From Bacteroides pyogenes_A (GTDB taxonomy: Bacteria > Bacteroidota > Bacteroidia > Bacteroidales > Bacteroidaceae): a stretch of DNA of 64,000 nucleotides. This document shows, one piece after another, positions 1-7,994 of this stretch; the stretch's first letter is position 1; each line of letters opens with the position of its first letter. The notes beneath the pieces were generated by a model. It had not been told where the DNA came from and ran no database searches. It saw nothing but the letters and a program-made list of their open reading frames with translations. The position numbers and the translations under genes are program-made. The stretch lies in the NCBI RefSeq assembly GCF_048595595.1, contig NZ_CP184347.1. One strand, written 5' to 3'.

Positions 1-1146
1 GTGATAGCTTACTTCCGTCTGGTGGTGAACCCTGACGATGAGGAGGCGTTTAAGCGGGTGGTCAACTACCCTGCGCGCGGAATCGGCGAGACTACCGTGG
101 GAAAAATCATATCGGCCGCCACGGCTCATGGGGTGAGCCTTTGGCAGGTTGTGTGCGAGCCGCTGGCATACGGGCTCGAGATTCACAAAGGTACGCATGC
201 CAAGCTGCAAGGCTTCCGCGAGCTGATAGAGAGCTTTATCGCCGATCAATCCGAGAAGAACGCTTACGAGGCAGGAACGGATATCATTCGACGGTCGGGC
301 ATCATGAACGAGCTGTATCAGGACTCTTCGCCCGAGAACCTGAGCCGTCAGGAAAACATTCAGGAGCTGGCGAACGGGATGAATGACTTTTGCGCCTTGC
401 GGCAGGAAGAGGGCAACCCGAATATCTCCCTGATCGATTTCTTGTCTGAAGTGTCGCTGTTCTCCGACTTGGACACGGACGAAACGGATGAGGGGGAGAA
501 AGTGACGCTGATGACGGTTCATTCCGCCAAGGGATTGGAGTTCAAGAATGTGTTCGTGGTGGGGCTGGAAGAAAACCTGTTTCCGAGCGGCATGGCGGGA
601 GATTCTCCCCGTGCGCTGGAAGAAGAGCGCCGACTGTTCTATGTCGCCATCACCCGTGCCGAGGAGCATTGCTTCTTGTCTTTCTCGAAAACCCGTTTCC
701 GGTACGGAAAGATGGAATTCGGAACTCCCAGCCGCTTCCTGCGCGATATAGACACCCGCTACCTTAAACTCTCCTCCGCTCATTCCGTAAGCCGGCAGCC
801 CGAACGGTTGTATCACCGAGAGCAGGTTGCAGGCTCCGAGCTTCCGAGAAAGCTGAAGAAGGTGACCGCCGCGCTTGCCGACCGTTCTCCCGCTTCGCAG
901 GCTCCGGCATCCATGCATGGATTGCAGGCCGCAGGAATGGAGCAAGGCACATCGGGGATGGAAGGGGATCCGGCAAACATGTATGGATTGCGGGCGGGAC
1001 AGAGGATAGAGCACGAACGTTTCGGTTCGGGAGATGTGCTGAAAGTAGAGGGAAGCGGCGATAACGCAAAGGCCACCATCCGTTTCGAAAATGTAGGCGA
1101 GAAACAGCTGTTGCTGCGTTTTGCACGCTTTAAAGTAATCGAATGA
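1..1146 (+). CDS. uvrD: UvrD/PcrA-type ATP-dependent DNA helicase, 3' part (5' end outside window)
   Basis: C-terminal 381 residues of a superfamily 1A 3'-5' DNA helicase used in nucleotide excision and mismatch repair. The frame is open from base 1 and the first codons match the middle of the family (AYFRLVVNPDDEEAF), so the gene is cut by the window edge and the first GTG is not the start. Motif V (TVHSAKGLEF, about residue 173) and motif VI (FYVAITRAEE, about residue 212) of domain 2A are intact. The last 50 residues (HERFGSGDVLKVEG to the stop) match the Tudor-like C-terminal module that binds RNA polymerase in PcrA/UvrD. The linker between helicase core and tail, about residues 305-333, contains an in-frame 22-residue duplication. 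The lipoprotein gene follows after 19 bp and may be cotranscribed. Confidence 0.93.
   Translation: MIAYFRLVVNPDDEEAFKRVVNYPARGIGETTVGKIISAATAHGVSLWQVVCEPLAYGLEIHKGTHAKLQGFRELIESFIADQSEKNAYEAGTDIIRRSGIMNELYQDSSPENLSRQENIQELANGMNDFCALRQEEGNPNISLIDFLSEVSLFSDLDTDETDEGEKVTLMTVHSAKGLEFKNVFVVGLEENLFPSGMAGDSPRALEEERRLFYVAITRAEEHCFLSFSKTRFRYGKMEFGTPSRFLRDIDTRYLKLSSAHSVSRQPERLYHREQVAGSELPRKLKKVTAALADRSPASQAPASMHGLQAAGMEQGTSGMEGDPANMYGLRAGQRIEHERFGSGDVLKVEGSGDNAKATIRFENVGEKQLLLRFARFKVIE
913..999 (+). repeat. 66-bp partial tandem duplication inside the helicase linker
   Basis: The segment starting ATGCATGGATTGCAGGC at 913 recurs as ATGTATGGATTGCGGGC at 979, an offset of exactly 66 bp. In protein the pair reads MHGLQAAG and MYGLRAGQ, 22 residues apart. 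The duplication is partial (about 1.3 copies) and in frame, located between the helicase core and the C-terminal Tudor-like tail. Confidence 0.6.
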
Positions 1147-1165
1147 ACCAATTAAAACGACGAAT

Positions 1166-1837
1166 ATGATGAACAGACAATTGACATCCATTTTATTGGC
1201 CGCTCTTTTGCTGAGCGGATGTGCGTCCGGACGTATGGGAAGCCCTGCTGCCATCGGTGTGGGGGCGTCTATCGGAGGAAATATCGGCGGCGCCGTAGGC
1301 GGAATTATCGGAGAAAGCGAGGGGGGATGGAGAGGCGGATATCGCGGTTCGGCCATCGGGACGATTGTGGGTACGGTTGCCGGAGCCGCCATCGGGCATG
1401 TGATGACCGCCCCTAAAAGCGAGAAGACAGAGGAGAGGGGTTATACCCCTGAGGTGGTGGAGCGATACCCTTCGGCACGACATGCCCTTTCGCAATTGAA
1501 ACTGAGCAAGCTTCGTTTTATCGACGACAACCGGAATCAGGCAATCGATGCCGGTGAGAGTTGCAAGATTATCTTCGAAGTGATGAACGAAGGGAAGCAT
1601 CCTGCTTATAATATCGTTCCGGTGGTGCAAACGGTAGGCAGGGTCAGACATATCGGTATTTCCTCTACGGTGATGATCGAAGAGATTCTTCCGGGCGAAG
1701 GCATTAAGTACACGGCTACTGTTTATGCCGGGAAAAAACTGAAGAGCGGAGAGGTGTTATTCCGTATGGTGGTTGCGGAAGCGAATGGGGCGATTTGCGA
1801 CATTCAGGAGTTTTCGTTACCTGCCCGGGGGCGTTAG
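1166..1837 (+). CDS. glycine-zipper lipoprotein
   Basis: A 223-residue protein with a lipoprotein signal peptide (hydrophobic stretch, lipobox LLSGC, Cys19), so probably anchored in the envelope. Residues about 33-75 are a glycine-rich zipper with repeated GxxxG spacing (GVGASIGGNIGGAVGG and GTIVGTVAGAAIG), as in 17-kDa-antigen/OmpA-associated lipoproteins that insert helices into membranes. Residues about 105-223 form a beta-rich domain resembling CARDB-like folds (DDNRNQAIDAGE motif). The start at 1166 gives two Met codons in a row; the second (1169) is equally possible. Molecular role unknown. The stop codon lies inside a 67-bp tail duplication (next entry). Confidence 0.8.
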   Translation: MMNRQLTSILLAALLLSGCASGRMGSPAAIGVGASIGGNIGGAVGGIIGESEGGWRGGYRGSAIGTIVGTVAGAAIGHVMTAPKSEKTEERGYTPEVVERYPSARHALSQLKLSKLRFIDDNRNQAIDAGESCKIIFEVMNEGKHPAYNIVPVVQTVGRVRHIGISSTVMIEEILPGEGIKYTATVYAGKKLKSGEVLFRMVVAEANGAICDIQEFSLPARGR

Positions 1838-1925
1838 GTTGCCTGCTGCCGCTGGCATTTATATCTGTTTTCTCGTTTACGCCGCGAACGAACATCGGCG
1901 TCAGGTTGCCTGTTGCCGCTGATAG
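1811..1925. repeat. tail duplication at the stop of the glycine-zipper lipoprotein gene (about 67 bp)
   Basis: GCGTTAGGTTGCCTGCTGCCG at 1831 recurs as GCGTCAGGTTGCCTGTTGCCG at 1898, offset 67 bp. The first copy includes the TAG stop (1835-1837) of the upstream gene, so the duplicated unit spans the last codons and the stop. Confidence 0.65.
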
Positions 1926-1950
1926 GGGGGCGGCAGTGTCTGCGCAGATC

Positions 1951-2345
1951 TTCCTGCGTTGAACGCTATATTCCTGTTCGGTGGGAATATTGCCCGGCGC
2001 AAAACTGAAGAGGCCTGTAATATTGTCCGTGTTGTGGTCGCAGTTTGCGGGAAAGGTTCGCAGTGGTAATGCTAAAAGCAGTTTTCCTGCGTTGAACGCT
2101 ATATTCCTGTTCGGTGGGAATATTGCCCGGCGCAAAACTGAAGAGGCCTGTAATATTGTCCGTGTTGTGGTCGCAGTTTGCGGGAAAGGTTCGCAGTGGT
2201 AATGCTAAAAGCAGTTTTCCTGCATTGAACGCTATATTCCTGTTCGGTGGGAATATTGCCCGGCGCAAAACTGAAGAGGCCTGTAATATTGTCCGTGTTG
2301 TAGTCGCAGTTTGCGGGAAAGGCGATAGTATGCGCTGCGCTTTGC
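1951..2345. repeat. 133-bp tandem repeat, about 2.8 copies
   Basis: TTCCTGCGTTGAACGCTATA begins copies at 1951, 2084 and 2217, period exactly 133 bp (twice 66.5). The first two copies are almost identical; the third diverges near 2322. Further degenerate pieces follow: CGCAGTTTGCGGGAAAGGCG at 2305 and 2377, and GTCATGCTCGCAG at 2369 and 2501 (132 bp apart). No convincing gene lies in 1838-2828; open frames here are by-products of the repetition. Confidence 0.9.
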
Positions 2346-2600
2346 TCAGGTTGCCTTCGCGAGTCCGTGTCATGCTCGCAGTTTGCGGGAAAGGCGATAG
2401 CGGCGTGGTTCGATCAATTCTTGAGGCTGCCGATTCTATATTCGGAATTGCCGAAAAGGTTCGCAACGGCAATGTTAAAAGCAGTTTTCCTGCGGTGAAC
2501 GTCATGCTCGCAGCTTGCTGCGGCAGTGATGATTGTATGGTTTGATAAACCTTGAGATTCCTGATATTTATAGTTGGCGGGAGTTATTGATAACTCTCAG

Positions 2601-2712
2601 GCCGAACAAACTCCCGGACCCGGGCTAACAAACTCTCGGACATCACCGACTTTCCGTTTCTGCGTATTATCAGGCAACTCGGACTCAGGTTAACAAACTC
2701 TCGAACCCGGGC
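2601..2712. repeat. degenerate 65-bp repeat upstream of nspC
   Basis: TAACAAACTCTCGGAC at 2626 and TAACAAACTCTCGAAC at 2691 are 65 bp apart, each next to CCCGGGC/CCCGGGCTAA pieces. A third related piece (GAACAAACTCCCGGACC) begins near 2604. This is a decayed member of the same class of repeat seen across the window. Confidence 0.55.
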
Positions 2713-2755
2713 AAATTAATTTCGGGTTTTGGAACAAATGTTTTACTTTTTATTG

Positions 2756-2763
2756 TAAGTTTG
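2756..2763 (+). promoter_or_regulatory. Bacteroidota -7 element upstream of nspC
   Basis: TAAGTTTG matches TAnnTTTG exactly. A TTTG at 2728-2731 is the nearest -33 candidate but the spacing (24) is longer than the usual 19-21. Transcription would start near 2770, about 60 bases before the nspC ATG. Confidence 0.5.
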
Positions 2764-2828
2764 CAACTCAATTCATGCAGATAAAGTGGCTGTGAATTTG
2801 AAATCACAATCATCTTACCGATATAATT

Positions 2829-3968
2829 ATGATAGATTTTACACAATTTCCTTCCCCTTGCTACATCATGGAGGAGGAGCTTCTGAGAAGAAATTTGAGT
2901 TTGATAAAAAGCGTTGCCGACCGTGCGGGGGTAGAAATTATTCTTGCTTTCAAGTCATTTGCCATGTGGCGCTCTTTCCCCATATTCCGCGAATATGTAG
3001 TTCATTCCACCGCAAGCTCCGTATACGAAGCCCGTTTGGCTTTCGAGGAGTTCGGCAGCAAGGCGCATACCTATTCGCCTGCGTATACGGAGGAGGATTT
3101 CCCCGAGATTATGCGTTGCAGCAGCCACATCACTTTCAACTCTCCCGGTCAGTTTCGGCGTTTCTACCCGATGATAGAGGCCGATGGCAACCGTATCTCC
3201 TGCGGCATTCGCGTGAATCCGGAGTACTCGGAGGTGGAGACGGAGCTTTATAATCCCTGTGCGCCCGGAACCCGCTTCGGGGTAACCGCCGACTTGTTGC
3301 CCGACGTATTGCCGCATGGCATAGAAGGGTTTCATTGCCACTGCCATTGCGAATCCTCGTCTTTTGAACTGGAACGCACCTTGCATCACCTGGAAAAAAG
3401 GTTCTCCCATTGGTTCCCTCAGATAAAGTGGCTGAATCTGGGAGGAGGGCATCTGATGACCCGCAAAGACTACGACACAGAGCATTTGATCCGTCTGCTG
3501 AAAGAGTTGAAGTCGCGCTATCCTCATCTGCGGATTATCCTCGAGCCCGGATCGGCCTTTACCTGGCAAACGGGAGTGCTGACATCCGAAGTGGTGGATA
3601 TTGTAGAAAATCGAGGCATTAAAACGGCTATTCTGAATGTAAGCTTTACCTGCCACATGCCCGACTGCCTCGAAATGCCCTATCAGCCGGCAGTGCGTGG
3701 AGCCGAAGCGGGAAATGAAGGAAAATACATCTACCGCTTGGGAGGTAACTCCTGTCTGAGCGGCGACTACATGGGGTTTTGGAGTTTCGACCACGAACTG
3801 CAAACGGGCGAACGCATCATATTCGAAGACATGATTCACTATACAATGGTGAAAACCACAATGTTCAACGGTATCCATCATCCTGCCATCGCTTTATGGA
3901 CGAAAGAGGGAAAGGCACAGATATACAAACGTTTTTCTTATGAAGACTATCGCGACAGAATGAGTTGA
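2829..3968 (+). CDS. nspC: carboxynorspermidine/carboxyspermidine decarboxylase
   Basis: A 379-residue cytoplasmic PLP-dependent decarboxylase of the alanine-racemase-fold (fold III) group. It makes spermidine or norspermidine by decarboxylating the carboxy intermediate produced by carboxynorspermidine dehydrogenase, the main polyamine route in gut Bacteroides. The PLP lysine is Lys42 in AFKSFAMW. The C-terminal half has the glycine-rich phosphate-binding segment LNLGGGH, the EPGSAF motif and a substrate Cys/Asp region (GNSCLSGDYMG). Length and ends agree with the family. The dehydrogenase partner gene is not in the window. A TAAGTTTG promoter element lies 66 bp upstream. Confidence 0.95.
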   Translation: MIDFTQFPSPCYIMEEELLRRNLSLIKSVADRAGVEIILAFKSFAMWRSFPIFREYVVHSTASSVYEARLAFEEFGSKAHTYSPAYTEEDFPEIMRCSSHITFNSPGQFRRFYPMIEADGNRISCGIRVNPEYSEVETELYNPCAPGTRFGVTADLLPDVLPHGIEGFHCHCHCESSSFELERTLHHLEKRFSHWFPQIKWLNLGGGHLMTRKDYDTEHLIRLLKELKSRYPHLRIILEPGSAFTWQTGVLTSEVVDIVENRGIKTAILNVSFTCHMPDCLEMPYQPAVRGAEAGNEGKYIYRLGGNSCLSGDYMGFWSFDHELQTGERIIFEDMIHYTMVKTTMFNGIHHPAIALWTKEGKAQIYKRFSYEDYRDRMS

Positions 3969-4036
3969 TTATCAAAACAATTGTTTTTACGGTGCTCAGG
4001 CTGCTGTTAGAATCTTGTAAAAAAGATGATGGAATG

Positions 4037-4067
4037 TTTGCAAATTTACAGAAAATGGCTACCTTTG
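4037..4067 (+). promoter_or_regulatory. promoter of the tRNA cluster
   Basis: TTTG (4037-4040), 19 bases, TACCTTTG (4060-4067) is a textbook Bacteroidota housekeeping promoter. It ends 12 bases before the first tRNA-Gly, so the primary transcript starts almost at the mature 5' end. Confidence 0.85.
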
Positions 4068-4078
4068 CAACCGCAAAT

Positions 4079-4151
4079 GCGGAAATAGCTCAGTTGGTAG
4101 AGCATAACCTTGCCAAGGTTAGGGTCGCGAGTTCGAGTCTCGTTTTCCGCT
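4079..4151 (+). tRNA. tRNA-Gly (GCC), copy 1
   Basis: A 73-nt cloverleaf. The acceptor GCGGAAA pairs with TTTCCGC, the anticodon loop contains GCC within CTTGCCAAG, and the T-loop is GTTCGAGTC. CCA follows the discriminator T in the genome (4152-4154). Confidence 0.97.
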
Positions 4152-4184
4152 CCAACATCTTTGATATATTGGAATAAATCTTTT

Positions 4185-4266
4185 GCCCAGGTGGCGGAAT
4201 TGGTAGACGCGCACGTTTCAGGTGCGTGTGTCGAGAGGCATGCAGGTTCGAGTCCTGTTCTGGGCA
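4185..4266 (+). tRNA. tRNA-Leu (CAG), copy 1
   Basis: An 82-nt class II tRNA with a long variable arm (TGTCGAGAGGCA). The acceptor GCCCAGG pairs with TCTGGGC. The anticodon stem CACGT/GCGTG encloses TTCAGGT, giving CAG. Confidence 0.96.
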
Positions 4267-4291
4267 CAAAGATTGAGCTTTAATTACTAAT

Positions 4292-4375
4292 GGAGAGGTG
4301 GCGGAATTGGTAGACGCGCTACTTTGAGGGGGTAGTGACAGCAATGTCGTGGGAGTTCGAGTCTCCTTCTCTTCA
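4292..4375 (+). tRNA. tRNA-Leu (GAG)
   Basis: An 84-nt class II tRNA. The acceptor GGAGAGG pairs with TCTCTTC (two G-T pairs). The anticodon stem CTACT/GGTAG encloses TTGAGGG, giving GAG. It is the only gene of the cluster present once. Confidence 0.95.
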
Positions 4376-4393
4376 CAACAAATTAAGGTGTAT

Positions 4394-4466
4394 GCGGAAA
4401 TAGCTCAGTTGGTAGAGCATAACCTTGCCAAGGTTAGGGTCGCGAGTTCGAGTCTCGTTTTCCGCT
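4394..4466 (+). tRNA. tRNA-Gly (GCC), copy 2
   Basis: Identical in sequence to the first tRNA-Gly, including the genomic CCA after the discriminator. It is followed by a second tRNA-Leu (CAG), repeating the order of the first pair. Confidence 0.97.
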
Positions 4467-4498
4467 CCAACTTCTTTGAGTTTTTGAATGAATCACTT

Positions 4499-4580
4499 GC
4501 CCAGGTGGCGGAATTGGTAGACGCGCACGTTTCAGGTGCGTGTGTCGAGAGGCATGCAGGTTCGAGTCCTGTTCTGGGCA
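4499..4580 (+). tRNA. tRNA-Leu (CAG), copy 2
   Basis: Identical to the tRNA-Leu (CAG) at 4185. The spacer separating it from the preceding tRNA-Gly resembles the spacer of the first pair, so the Gly-Leu pair was duplicated as a unit. Confidence 0.96.
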
Positions 4581-4649
4581 CAAGTGCGGCAGTGATGTCG
4601 CGGGAGTTCAATAGTTCATATCTTTACAATGATTTAAAGGTTTTTTGTT

Positions 4650-4722
4650 GCGGAAATAGCTCAGTTGGTAGAGCATAACCTTGCCAAGGTTAGGGTCGCG
4701 AGTTCGAGTCTCGTTTTCCGCT
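4650..4722 (+). tRNA. tRNA-Gly (GCC), copy 3
   Basis: Third identical tRNA-Gly body. Unlike the other two it is followed by CAG, not CCA, after the discriminator T, so its 3' CCA must be added after transcription. It closes the cluster just before two strong terminator hairpins. Confidence 0.96.
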
Positions 4723-4751
4723 CAGAACAGAAGAAGATTTGAGGGCGATCG

Positions 4752-4792
4752 AAACAAATTGCAGGTAATTTCATCTGCAGTTTGTTTTTTTA
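4752..4792 (+). terminator. intrinsic terminator of the tRNA cluster
   Basis: Stem AAACAAATTGCAG (4752-4764) pairs with CTGCAGTTTGTTT (4775-4787, one T-G pair), followed by a T run. It sits 30 bases after the last tRNA. Confidence 0.85.
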
Positions 4793-4813
4793 TTGCTTCT
4801 TTATTAGAACATC

Positions 4814-4859
4814 AAAAGCCGTCGCAGCCGGATGATTTCAAGTTGCGACGGCTTTTTGT
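4814..4859. terminator. second, bidirectional-type terminator hairpin
   Basis: A perfect 13-bp stem, AAAAGCCGTCGCA (4814-4826) with TGCGACGGCTTTT (4844-4856), with T runs on either strand. It can stop transcription from the tRNA side and from the thioredoxin gene on the other strand. Confidence 0.8.
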
Positions 4860-5011
4860 TTTTACGTATTGTTTATAGACACGTTATCAGCTCACTTGCG
4901 GTTTCGGTGTGAGGTCTCTTTTTGTTTTTACACATTCTTTATAAACCCGGAGGCCTTAGGCGCGAACTATTTCCCGTGTTTTTCGCTTTCGGACATCATT
5001 CTTTTTGCGGC

Positions 5012-5374
5012 TCAACGGGTAAAAAACGTTTGCTCGATCAGCTTCTTCAGTTGAGCCTTATTTAACGTACCGAGTTTCATCATCGTCTTTCCATCCGTGT
5101 TGCAAAGCAGCAAGTTGGGTATAGTGCGGATGTTGAATGCCTTTTCCAGTTCCGGCTCTTGGTCGATATCCACTTTGTAGATGTCTATTTTTCCGTTATA
5201 TTCGTTGGCCAATTGTTCCAGAATCGGGTCGAGATTCTTGCAATACACGCACCAAGGAGCATGGAAGTCGACAATGCAAGGCTTGTCGCCTTTAAATTGC
5301 CAATTGCCGGGATAAGTCGAATAATCTCCTACTTTTTCTATAAAACTCTTTTGGGTCAAGCCTATGGTCTTCAT
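5012..5374 (-). CDS. thioredoxin-family protein
   Basis: A 120-residue cytoplasmic thioredoxin-fold protein without a signal peptide. The redox site is W41-C42-V-Y-C45 (APWCVYCK), differing from the classical WCGPC, which should shift its redox potential and partner range. The cis-proline motif IRTIPNLLL and the buried Asp region (CIVDFHAPW) are present. I chose ATG 5374 because a longer open frame to 5437 adds 21 residues absent from the family. No electron donor or client gene lies next to it. Confidence 0.88.
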   Translation of the reverse strand: MKTIGLTQKSFIEKVGDYSTYPGNWQFKGDKPCIVDFHAPWCVYCKNLDPILEQLANEYNGKIDIYKVDIDQEPELEKAFNIRTIPNLLLCNTDGKTMMKLGTLNKAQLKKLIEQTFFTR

Positions 5375-5466
5375 ACATTTTCGTTTTTTAGATGTTGTGA
5401 GAAATGAAATATTTCTTTGTATAATACAACTATGCACCCGAAAATGTTTCGAAGAAAATTAGTTGC

Positions 5467-5650
5467 GAGCCGTTTCTGCCCTTTTACTCGCTGAGAGATG
5501 AGGGCTTCGAAGTGAAGAAGCCTGTGCCCATTGAGCCATTTCTGCCTTTTCACTTGCTGAGAGATAAGGGTCTCGAAGTGAAGAAGCCTATGCTCGTTGA
5601 GCCATTTCTGCCTTTTCACTTGCTGATGGATAAGGGCTTATAAGTGGAAA
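5467..5650. repeat. 66-bp tandem repeat, about 3 copies
   Basis: GAGCC(A/G)TTTCTGCC begins copies at 5467, 5533 and 5599, period exactly 66 bp. It fills the gap between the 3' end of the acyl-CoA ligase gene and the thioredoxin start. An 82-codon open frame through it encodes 22-residue repeats, but its composition is not protein-like. The remaining 5651-5870 is AT-rich with no recognised gene. Confidence 0.9.
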
Positions 5651-5870
5651 GCTTTGTTGACATTAAGGGCGCTGAAAAAGTTCCCGTTTCGTGAGAGCCT
5701 TTGTCGCTTTGCTTGTAGATTATAAATAAAGTACGTCTCCCTGAGTTTTTATGCCATATAATATGGATTTTTAAGTTTTTGGTCTATATAGCTTAATATT
5801 GAGATTGAACCGTTCAATCTATCTGAATATTGGACACTTTATTCAATGTCCTTGTTTGCATTAGCGTTTT

Positions 5871-7535
5871 TTATTCTTTTATCTCCTGATACATGAAGCG
5901 TTTGATCGATTTTTTGGCTGTTTTCTCAAACTCCTCGAAGTGTATCTTTACTTTTGCGATCTGGCTGTATCCGGGAAGTTGCCGGTTCAGTTCGACACGG
6001 TTTTCCTCCATCGCCTTTTCAATGTCCGGCTGTTGGAGACCGTGGGCAAAAGCATCCTCGAAATCAGGGTAGATCAACGCTATCAGTTTGTCGTGCTGCA
6101 ACACGACGAGCGACTCGGCCACAAAGGGCAGGTTGTTCAGCTTGCTTTCGATCTCTTCGGGGTAGATGTTCTGTCCGGCAGAGGTCAGGAGCAGGTTCTT
6201 GCTGCGTCCTCTCACCGTGATGTACCCCTTTTCGTCCATCGTGGCGAGGTCGCCCGTGTGCAGCCATCCGTCGGCATCGATAATCTGTGCTGTAGCTTCC
6301 GAGTTCTTATAATAACCGAGCATCAGGTTGATGCCCTTGCATACAATCTCTCCGGCTTGGTTGCGCGGGTCGGGCGAATCGATGCGCACCTCCATCCGGC
6401 TTGCCGCTTTCCCGCACGAAGCCGTCTTCAGCATATCCCACCGGCTCGAACAGATGATAGGTCCGCACTCCGTCATGCCGTAGGCGATGGTGTAGGGGAA
6501 GCCTATCTTCTTTAAGAACATTTCCACTTCGGCATTGAAAGGAGCGCCCCCGATGATGATCTCGTCGAAGTTTCCGCCGAATATCTCCATGGCCGCCTGC
6601 CGTGCCGATGCTTTGAGCCTGTCGTTCACTATGGGGACTTTCAACAGCAGTTTTCCTATCTTGCCGTCTACTTTCGGCAGAATATCTTTCTTGATGATCT
6701 TTTCTACGATGAGCGGCACGCACGAGATGAGCTTCGGCTTGATTTCGGCAAACGATTGTGCGATGATCTTCGGAGAGGGCATGCGGGTGAGGAAGTAGAT
6801 GTGCGCGCCTGCCGAGAAGCCGTAGAGGAAGTCGTACACCATGCCGAACACATGTCCCAGCGGAAGCATGGAAACGATGTGGTCGCCCGGATTCACGCGA
6901 CGCATCTCATGGCAATAAGCCACATTCGACCAAATGCTCCGGTAGGGCAGCATCACTCCTTTCGAATAGCCCGTAGTGCCCGACGTGTAATTGATGATAG
7001 CCAGCTCCTCCGGGCGGTCTTTCCGGTAGCGGATATGTTCCGGCCGGAAGTTTTTCGGGTAGCGTTGCCCGTAAATCTCGTTCAGGTGGTCGAGCGCGTA
7101 ACTCAGTTGTTCGTTCCGCAGAATCAGAGGAGAGAAGTCGGCAAGCGATACAATCCCTTCCAGCAAAGGCATGCACTCTTCGTTCAGATTCTCCCAAATC
7201 TGGTCGCCCACAAGTAGTATTTTGGCTTCGGAATGGTTGACGATGTTGTGTATGTTGTCGGCTTTAAACTCGTGCAATATCGGTACAATCACTGCGCCAT
7301 AGGTCATCGTGGCGAGAAAACTTACAGCCCAGTTGGCGCTGTTGCGTCCGCATACCGCAATCTTGTCGCCCGGACGGATGCCGGCACTCTCCAGCACGAT
7401 GTGAAACTTGGCTATCTTTCGGGCTACATCTTTATATTGAAACGTGACTCCTTTATAGTCTGTCAGGGCGTCTCTGTCCCAGTTGCCGATAATACTTTGT
7501 TCGATATAGTCGATGAATTCATATCCTTGTTTCAT
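5871..7535 (-). CDS. long-chain fatty acid-CoA ligase (AMP-binding)
   Basis: A 554-residue ANL-superfamily adenylate-forming enzyme that activates a fatty acid through an acyl-AMP and transfers it to CoA, cytoplasmic or membrane-associated. Visible motifs are the phosphate-binding loop YTSGTTGYSKG (residues 183-193), YGMTECGP near 360, the hinge segment GWLHTGDL near 430, VRGRSKNLLLTSAGQNIYPE near 450 and the catalytic C-terminal lysine region EKTAKKSIKRF. Length fits FadD-like ligases of Bacteroidales; long-chain specificity is inferred. It is transcribed alone. Confidence 0.92.
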   Translation of the reverse strand: MKQGYEFIDYIEQSIIGNWDRDALTDYKGVTFQYKDVARKIAKFHIVLESAGIRPGDKIAVCGRNSANWAVSFLATMTYGAVIVPILHEFKADNIHNIVNHSEAKILLVGDQIWENLNEECMPLLEGIVSLADFSPLILRNEQLSYALDHLNEIYGQRYPKNFRPEHIRYRKDRPEELAIINYTSGTTGYSKGVMLPYRSIWSNVAYCHEMRRVNPGDHIVSMLPLGHVFGMVYDFLYGFSAGAHIYFLTRMPSPKIIAQSFAEIKPKLISCVPLIVEKIIKKDILPKVDGKIGKLLLKVPIVNDRLKASARQAAMEIFGGNFDEIIIGGAPFNAEVEMFLKKIGFPYTIAYGMTECGPIICSSRWDMLKTASCGKAASRMEVRIDSPDPRNQAGEIVCKGINLMLGYYKNSEATAQIIDADGWLHTGDLATMDEKGYITVRGRSKNLLLTSAGQNIYPEEIESKLNNLPFVAESLVVLQHDKLIALIYPDFEDAFAHGLQQPDIEKAMEENRVELNRQLPGYSQIAKVKIHFEEFEKTAKKSIKRFMYQEIKE

Positions 7536-7567
7536 AAGTTTTTTTGCACATTTGGTTTAAAACTGCG

Positions 7568-7575
7568 CAAAAATA
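7568..7575 (-). promoter_or_regulatory. -7 element of the acyl-CoA ligase gene
   Basis: Reading leftward, TATTTTTG matches TAnnTTTG and lies 33 bases before the ATG at 7535. No clear -33 TTTG is seen at the ideal distance. Confidence 0.45.
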
Positions 7576-7764
7576 ATACTTCATTAACATTAACTCTACT
7601 TTGTATTTCACTTTTACGGTAAATTAACGGGACAGGGACTCTGTTCCCGTTCTCTCTCATGTGCGGCTGGCATTGAGACGATAAACTATCCGTGAGCCAT
7701 CAAAACCGTGCGTATGCGAAGTCTTTGCAACGGACTTTGCGGCGGGAGCCTAAACTCCTTCGAC

Positions 7765-7945
7765 AATCGTCATCGAAAGCGTTACGTCGCATAATTCCCT
7801 GCATAATCGCCATCGAAAGGGTATGTTGATACTTCGCCGGACGATCGCCATCGAAAGCGTTACGTTGCATAATTCTCTGCGTAAACGTCATCGAAAGGGT
7901 GTGTTGATACTTCTCCGGACGAACGCCATCGAAAGCATGTGTCGG
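7765..7945. repeat. tandem repeat of about 78 bp, 2+ copies
   Basis: CATCGAAAGCGTTACGT begins near 7770 and again near 7848, and CATCGAAAGGGT(A/G)TGTTGATACTT near 7810 and 7889. The unit is itself a two-part duplication of a CATCGAAAG-containing block (about 40 + 38 bp). It lies downstream of the antiporter gene and upstream of the acyl-CoA ligase. Confidence 0.85.
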
Positions 7946-7994
7946 ATAGTTCTCTGCATGAATGTCGGAGAAGCGTGTGTGAAAGGCAAGTTTT

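Noticed and set aside
1966..2505. 179-codon open frame in the 133-bp repeat
   Set aside because: The frame changes from copy to copy because 133 is not a multiple of three; composition is not protein-like and it only exists because of the duplication.
4046..4678. Open frames across the tRNA cluster on both strands
   Set aside because: They are translations of tRNA genes, a common annotation artefact.
5371..5619. 82-codon repeat protein upstream of the thioredoxin gene
   Set aside because: It lies wholly in the 66-bp array and overlaps the thioredoxin promoter region; no supporting features.
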